A stretch of 64,000 nt of DNA from Thalassococcus_A lentus (GTDB lineage: Bacteria; Pseudomonadota; Alphaproteobacteria; Rhodobacterales; Rhodobacteraceae): assembly GCF_028023555.1 (NCBI RefSeq), contig NZ_JAQIOY010000004.1, forward strand, positions 124,001-188,000, in the 5' to 3' direction. Made by a program: the position numbers and the translations under genes. The notes below the pieces were generated by a model. It was given only the letters and a program-made list of their open reading frames with translations. It had not been told where the DNA came from and searched no databases. Below, one piece after another: positions 60,292 to 64,000 of the stretch (position 1 is the stretch's first letter; the number at the start of each line of letters is the position of its first letter).

Positions 60292-60690
60292 TCAGCTTAA
60301 GATCAGGGCGTTGCACAGCGCGGTCAGCTCTTGGGCTCGGGCGCGTGCACGGGCTGAGCGTTCGCCGTTCTGATCAAAGCGTGCAGTTTGCAGCAATCGG
60401 GCCTGCGCATGCTTGGCCCTGATCCGGATGTCCAGAACTTCGGGGCCGGTCAGGCCCGTATCCGAGGCCGGGAATACGGCATCCAGAAGCGTGACAAATG
60501 TATGCCGCCGCGCCCGTTCGTCAGCGCCGTCATGCCCGACGAGCCACGCATATTCCATCTGTGCTGAAAAACGACCTGCGCAGGATGCAAAAAGCTGGAC
60601 CTGTTCGCGGGGATCAGACGGCATTGACTGTGCGCTGAACGAAGCACAGGCAAAGGCCAAACCGGCGAGATATGTTTTCAAACCGCCCAT
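60292..60690 (-). CDS. Exported hypothetical protein, paralogue B
   Basis: A 132-aa secreted protein (signal MGGLKTYLAGLAFACASFSAQS) paralogous to the 59698 gene: FASCAGRFSAQ near 33-43, a helical middle and CNALILS at the C-terminus. No ribosome site before the ATG. Possibly a small periplasmic protein family of Rhodobacteraceae kept near the cobST genes. Confidence 0.65.
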   Translation of the reverse strand: MGGLKTYLAGLAFACASFSAQSMPSDPREQVQLFASCAGRFSAQMEYAWLVGHDGADERARRHTFVTLLDAVFPASDTGLTGPEVLDIRIRAKHAQARLLQTARFDQNGERSARARARAQELTALCNALILS

Positions 60691-60814
60691 GAATTAAACA
60701 TTAGCGGTAAAATATGTTCTATATGTTGAGCGAAATGAAAACTTTTAACTAGATGTGACTGTCCGGTAACAGCCGAGGCAGAAGGTCATTTGCATCTGCG
60801 GGCACGGGTCAAAG

Positions 60815-60845
60815 AAAAAGGGCGACGCAAGCGCCGCCCTTTTCC
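60815..60845 (-). terminator. Rho-independent terminator after cobS
   Basis: On the minus strand AAGGGCGGCGC / GCGTCGCCCTT is followed by TTTCTTTG; it is just beyond the cobS stop. Confidence 0.88.
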
Positions 60846-60864
60846 CATCAATCGTAAGTTTCGA

Positions 60865-61851
60865 TCAGCCGAGGCTGAGGCTCGCCGCACTTTCGGGAAG
60901 CTCTTCGTCAAAGCAACGCTGAAAGAACTCGGCCACGGTCTGGCGTTCCAGCTCGTCGCACTTGTTGAGGAAGGACAGGCGGAATGCATATCCCGTGTCA
61001 CGGAAGATTTCCGCGTTTTGGGCCCACGCAATAACGGTCCGTGGCGACATCACGGTCGACAACTCACCGTTCATAAAGGCGCGGCGGGTAAAGTCCGCGA
61101 CAGTCACCATCTGGCGTACGGTCTTGCGACCCTTTTCGTTGTTGTAGTGCGGGCACTTGGCCAGAACGATCGCTGTTTCGGCGTCGATGGACAGATAGTT
61201 CAGCGTCGCAACCAGAGACCAGCGGTCCATCTGGCCTTGGTTGATCTGCTGTGTGCCGTGATACAGACCAGTCGTGTCGCCCAGACCAACAGTGTTGGCT
61301 GTCGCAAAGATGCGGAAATACTTGTGCGGGGTGATCACTTCGTTCTGGTCTAGCAACGTCAGTTTGCCGTCCGTTTCCAGAACACGCTGGATCACGAACA
61401 TAACGTCCGCGCGGCCCGCATCGTATTCGTCGAACACAATGGCAGTCGGGTTGCGCAACGCCCATGGCAAGATGCCTTCCTGAAACTGGGTGGTCTGCTT
61501 ACCGTCCACCAGTTTGATCGCATCCTTGCCGATCAGGTCGATCCGGCTGATGTGGCTGTCGAGGTTCACGCGAACCGCGGGCCAATTCAAACGGGCCGCC
61601 ACCTGTTCGATGTGCGTGGATTTACCGGTGCCGTGGTAACCTTGGATCATCACACGACGGTTGTTGCGAAAACCGGCTAGAATTGCGAGTGTGGTGTCAG
61701 GGTCGAATTTGTAGGTGCTGTCCAGATCCGGAACGCGATCCGAACGATCCGGGAACCCGTGCACCGTCATGTCACTGTCGATCCCAAAAGTTTCGCGGAC
61801 GGAAATCTCTTCTGTGGGTTTCGCGTTGATATCGATCGTGCCGTCCGCCAT
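60865..61851 (-). CDS. cobS: Aerobic cobaltochelatase AAA+ subunit
   Basis: A 328-aa AAA+ ATPase. Walker A GYHGTGKST and Walker B AIVFDEYDAGRADVMFVIQRVLE are seen, with sensor ATANTVGLG. It drives cobalt insertion together with CobT and CobN. AAGGA precedes the ATG. Ends at a terminator, so the exported proteins and cobT may have their own promoter. Confidence 0.96.
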   Translation of the reverse strand: MADGTIDINAKPTEEISVRETFGIDSDMTVHGFPDRSDRVPDLDSTYKFDPDTTLAILAGFRNNRRVMIQGYHGTGKSTHIEQVAARLNWPAVRVNLDSHISRIDLIGKDAIKLVDGKQTTQFQEGILPWALRNPTAIVFDEYDAGRADVMFVIQRVLETDGKLTLLDQNEVITPHKYFRIFATANTVGLGDTTGLYHGTQQINQGQMDRWSLVATLNYLSIDAETAIVLAKCPHYNNEKGRKTVRQMVTVADFTRRAFMNGELSTVMSPRTVIAWAQNAEIFRDTGYAFRLSFLNKCDELERQTVAEFFQRCFDEELPESAASLSLG

Positions 61852-61952
61852 GTTGGAGTTGTCCTTCTACCCGAAGCCTATAATGTCGGCACCCTCGTGC
61901 CTCATATCGAGACGATGGGCAAGGGGAAGCAGGCCGAAGGCGAGCCAAAAAT

Positions 61953-62489
61953 ATGACGTCGAAAGATGAATTAGAGACATTGATTGCACGCGTTTCCATG
62001 GGGGACCGGGCAGCCTTTGAAAAACTATACGGGCAAACATCACCAAAGTTGTTCGCGGTCTGCCTTCGGGTTTTGCACGAACCGGGCTTGGCCGAAGATG
62101 TCCTTCAATCGGTTTATTGCAAGGTCTGGCAAGGCGCCGGTCAGTATCGGGCGAACGGGTTTTCGCCGATGGCTTGGTTGATTACCTTGGCGCGCGAAGC
62201 GGCGGTCGATCATCTAAAGCAGCACGGATCGCCCGCGAAACCGGCCGTCACGGACTTTCCCGATCGCCTGTCGTTCGATTCCGAAGCACTGGCGATGGCG
62301 TCCAGCGAGGCGCAGGCGCTTGCCTATTGCATGAAATCCTTGCCGCCTGAGCACGGGGCCATGATGAAGGCGGCATATCTGGACGGGGTGGACTATTCGG
62401 ATATCGCCCGGATTGATGGCGTCAGCCCGGAAACCGCGCGCGGTTGGATCCGCTCCAGCCTTCTGCAACTACGCGATTGTCTAAGCTGA
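61953..62489 (+). CDS. ECF RNA polymerase sigma factor
   Basis: A 178-aa ECF sigma factor: region 2 (VSMGDRAAFEKLYGQTSPKLFAVC...AEDVLQSVYCKVW) and region 4 (LPPEHGAMMKAAYLDGVDYSDIARIDGVSPETARGWIRSSLLQLR). A TATAAT-like box lies near 61875. The anti-sigma gene overlaps by one base (TGATG). Activates a small regulon; stimulus unknown. Confidence 0.93.
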   Translation: MTSKDELETLIARVSMGDRAAFEKLYGQTSPKLFAVCLRVLHEPGLAEDVLQSVYCKVWQGAGQYRANGFSPMAWLITLAREAAVDHLKQHGSPAKPAVTDFPDRLSFDSEALAMASSEAQALAYCMKSLPPEHGAMMKAAYLDGVDYSDIARIDGVSPETARGWIRSSLLQLRDCLS

Positions 62490-62839
62490 TGACCACGTCG
62501 ATGGATGCCGCTCAAACCGATCTGTGGGATGCCGCTGCGGGCGAATACGTTCTGGGGCTTTTGCCCGAGGACGAAAGGGCCATGTTCGAGGTCCGACTGG
62601 CCTCGGATGTGCAGCTGGAACAGGATGTCGCCGCATGGTCCTTGTACTTTTCCGGCTTTGCGGAAGAGATCGAAGACGTTGTGCCGCCGCCCCAGATCAA
62701 GCGCAGGATCGAATCCGAGTTGTTCCCCGGTCCGCCCAAGAATGTCTTGCTGACAGTGTTGCCCTACCTGTTGGGCGCGGTTCTTAGCGGTTTGGCAGCC
62801 TGGATCGCAGTCGAAGCGGGATTGCTGGAACTCCTTTAA
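62489..62839 (+). CDS. Anti-sigma factor, short membrane-anchored form
   Basis: A 116-aa protein coupled to the sigma gene. The cytosolic N-terminus (1-80; LWDAAAGEYVLGLLPEDERAMFEVRLASD) resembles the sigma-binding domain of RskA-like anti-sigma factors. There are no His/Cys residues, so no ZAS zinc motif. One transmembrane helix (about 87-109) ends the protein; the usual large RskA periplasmic domain is missing, making it unusually short. Confidence 0.82.
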   Translation: MTTSMDAAQTDLWDAAAGEYVLGLLPEDERAMFEVRLASDVQLEQDVAAWSLYFSGFAEEIEDVVPPPQIKRRIESELFPGPPKNVLLTVLPYLLGAVLSGLAAWIAVEAGLLELL

Positions 62840-62851
62840 AGCCCATTCATG

Positions 62852-62890
62852 AAAAAATGCGCCGGCTCGGATCACGAGCGGGCGCATTGC
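62852..62890 (-). terminator. Terminator after the transaldolase gene
   Basis: On the minus strand AATGCGCC...GGCGCATT stem (14 bp with one mismatch) is followed by TTTTC. It may also end the anti-sigma transcript on the plus strand. Confidence 0.78.
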
Positions 62891-62929
62891 TTGTTCAATA
62901 TCTGACCACAAAATGGCCAGACGTTCGGA

Positions 62930-63583
62930 TCAGACGATCTTGATTCCCGCGGACTCGGCGTCTTTGACAAACTGCGCGAGGCCTTTGTCGGTCAGAACAT
63001 GGTTGGCCATCGCCTTGATCACGCCGGGAGGGGCGGTGGCAACATCCGCGCCGATCTTGGCGCATTCGCTCATGTGGTTGGCCGAACGAATGGACGCCGC
63101 CAGAACCTGCGTTTCAAAACCGAAGTTGTCATAGATTTCGCGGATGTCAGCGATCAGGTCCATGCCATCAAGGTTCAGATCGTCAAGACGACCAATAAAC
63201 GGAGAGATGAACGTCGCGCCTGCTTTTGCGGCCAGAAGGGCCTGATTTGCCGAGAAACACAGGGTCACGTTGACCATTTTACCTTCGCCCGAAAGCACTT
63301 TGCAGGCCTTGAGGCCATCCCATGTCAGAGGCACTTTGACAGTGATGTTTTCGGCGATCTCTGCCAGTTTGCGGCCTTCGGCGATCATGTCATCTGCCTT
63401 CAGCGCAACCACTTCGGCCGACACAGGGCCGGAAACCAGATCACAGATTTCCTTGGTCACTTCCAAAATATCGCGGCCGGATTTCTTGATCAGCGAAGGG
63501 TTGGTGGTCACACCGTCCACCATGCCCAGATCGTTCAACTCGGCAATTGCGTCGATTTCAGCTGTGTCGACAAAGAATTTCAT
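62930..63583 (-). CDS. tal: Fructose-6-phosphate aldolase-like transaldolase
   Basis: A 217-aa short transaldolase: MKFFVDTAEIDAIAELNDLG start, GVTTNPSLIKKSGRD and the Schiff-base lysine in ITVKVPLTWDGLKAC. The short length matches the TalC/MipB/FSA subfamily, involved in the pentose phosphate pathway or dihydroxyacetone aldol transfer. The ATG at 63583 follows GGAGAG; the longer in-frame start is unlikely. Confidence 0.94.
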   Translation of the reverse strand: MKFFVDTAEIDAIAELNDLGMVDGVTTNPSLIKKSGRDILEVTKEICDLVSGPVSAEVVALKADDMIAEGRKLAEIAENITVKVPLTWDGLKACKVLSGEGKMVNVTLCFSANQALLAAKAGATFISPFIGRLDDLNLDGMDLIADIREIYDNFGFETQVLAASIRSANHMSECAKIGADVATAPPGVIKAMANHVLTDKGLAQFVKDAESAGIKIV

Positions 63584-63740
63584 GGAGGCTCTCCTTGATG
63601 TGCCCGCTCGGGACGCGCGGGCTTGGCATTTACTGATGCGTGTCTTAACCCAGATAAGCGCGGGCGGAAAGGGCATGGTGTTTGCGCTAACAAATCGGCT
63701 CGTCCCGGGTATCACTGCTAAAGCGCGAAAGGCGCCCTGA

Positions 63741-64000
63741 ATGGCAACTTTCTTTGAAGAAGGCACATTGGTCGGCGTTTTGACAACGCAGCCGCTGGAC
63801 CGTGCGCTCGACTACAAGGCGCCCGAAGGTGGTTGTCATCTTGGCGCTTTCGTCGAGGTGCCTCTTGGTCCGCGCAAGGTCTTGGGTGTGGTGTGGGGGG
63901 CTGGCAAAGGTGGGTTTGATCTGGCCAAGGCGCGCAGTGTAATCCGGGTGCTGGACGCAGCACCGATGCGGGATGAGATGCGCGAATTTCTTGAGCGCGC
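63741..64000 (+). CDS. priA: Primosomal protein N' PriA (5' part)
   Basis: The first 86 codons of PriA, cut by the window edge: MATFFEEGTLVGVLTTQPLDRALDYKAPEGG, then LGAFVEVPLGPRKVLGVVWG match the N-terminal 3'-DNA-binding beta-barrel domain that binds the leading-strand 3' end at stalled forks. The helicase part lies outside the window. Weak ribosome site before the ATG. Confidence 0.85.
   Translation, partial: MATFFEEGTLVGVLTTQPLDRALDYKAPEGGCHLGAFVEVPLGPRKVLGVVWGAGKGGFDLAKARSVIRVLDAAPMRDEMREFLER

Overview
The window looks like a chromosome segment of an alphaproteobacterium of the family Rhodobacteraceae, probably the roseobacter group. This is inferred from gene content: a COQ9-type ubiquinone protein, aerobic cobaltochelatase CobS/CobT, a SelD fused to an NADH-dehydrogenase-like flavoprotein, three tripartite uptake systems (TctABC, TAXI-TRAP, DctPQM) and adjacent hemC/hemE. 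No 16S rRNA gene is present, so genus cannot be given.

Layout. Bases 1 to about 22,420 are an integrated mobile element whose right end abuts a tRNA-Phe gene (22421-22495, minus strand); its left end lies outside the window. It carries a phage-type integrase next to the tRNA and a second, short tyrosine recombinase. It also has a CHC2/Toprim primase, two different VirD4/HerA-like DNA-translocating ATPases, a replication-relaxation protein and a small winged-helix protein followed by an AT-rich, origin-like region with a perfect DnaA box. Many small proteins typical of proteobacterial plasmids and ICEs (DUF2958, DUF3768, DUF736, zinc ribbons) fill the rest. No mating-pair (VirB) genes are seen, so it resembles a plasmid-like mobilisable element. 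Cargo includes a Schlafen/AlbA_2-STAND ATPase of 859 aa (candidate anti-phage protein), a Cas4-like/DUF2779 protein cut by the window edge, and a compositionally distinct pair made of a solute-binding-like protein and a membrane protein. Many element genes share an extended -10 promoter (TGnTAnAAT); in three cases the start codon lies exactly 6 nt after the -10 box, which implies leaderless mRNAs.

From 22.6 kb on, the window is ordinary chromosome. It begins with selenium use for tRNA modification (mnmH, selD fusion) and a short-chain acyl-type regulator. A carboxylate uptake island follows: tctCBA, an acyl-CoA synthetase, a ketopantoate-reductase-like enzyme, a TAXI-TRAP system and a UspA protein. 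Next is an amino-acid-like catabolic cluster (winged-helix regulator; a DadA-like oxidase, dctPQM and BASS-like permease in one operon; an enolase-superfamily enzyme and a LysR regulator). Each of the three transport operons has a GC-rich hairpin directly after its binding-protein gene.

The last 18 kb holds housekeeping genes: amn, an HU-like protein, rpsU, coq9, two quinone-oxidoreductase paralogues around a membrane protein, hemC and hemE back to back, an SH3 protein, a DUF427 protein, an aminopeptidase P, a Popeye-like membrane protein, cobT and cobS separated by two paralogous exported proteins, an ECF sigma/anti-sigma pair, a transaldolase, and the start of priA.
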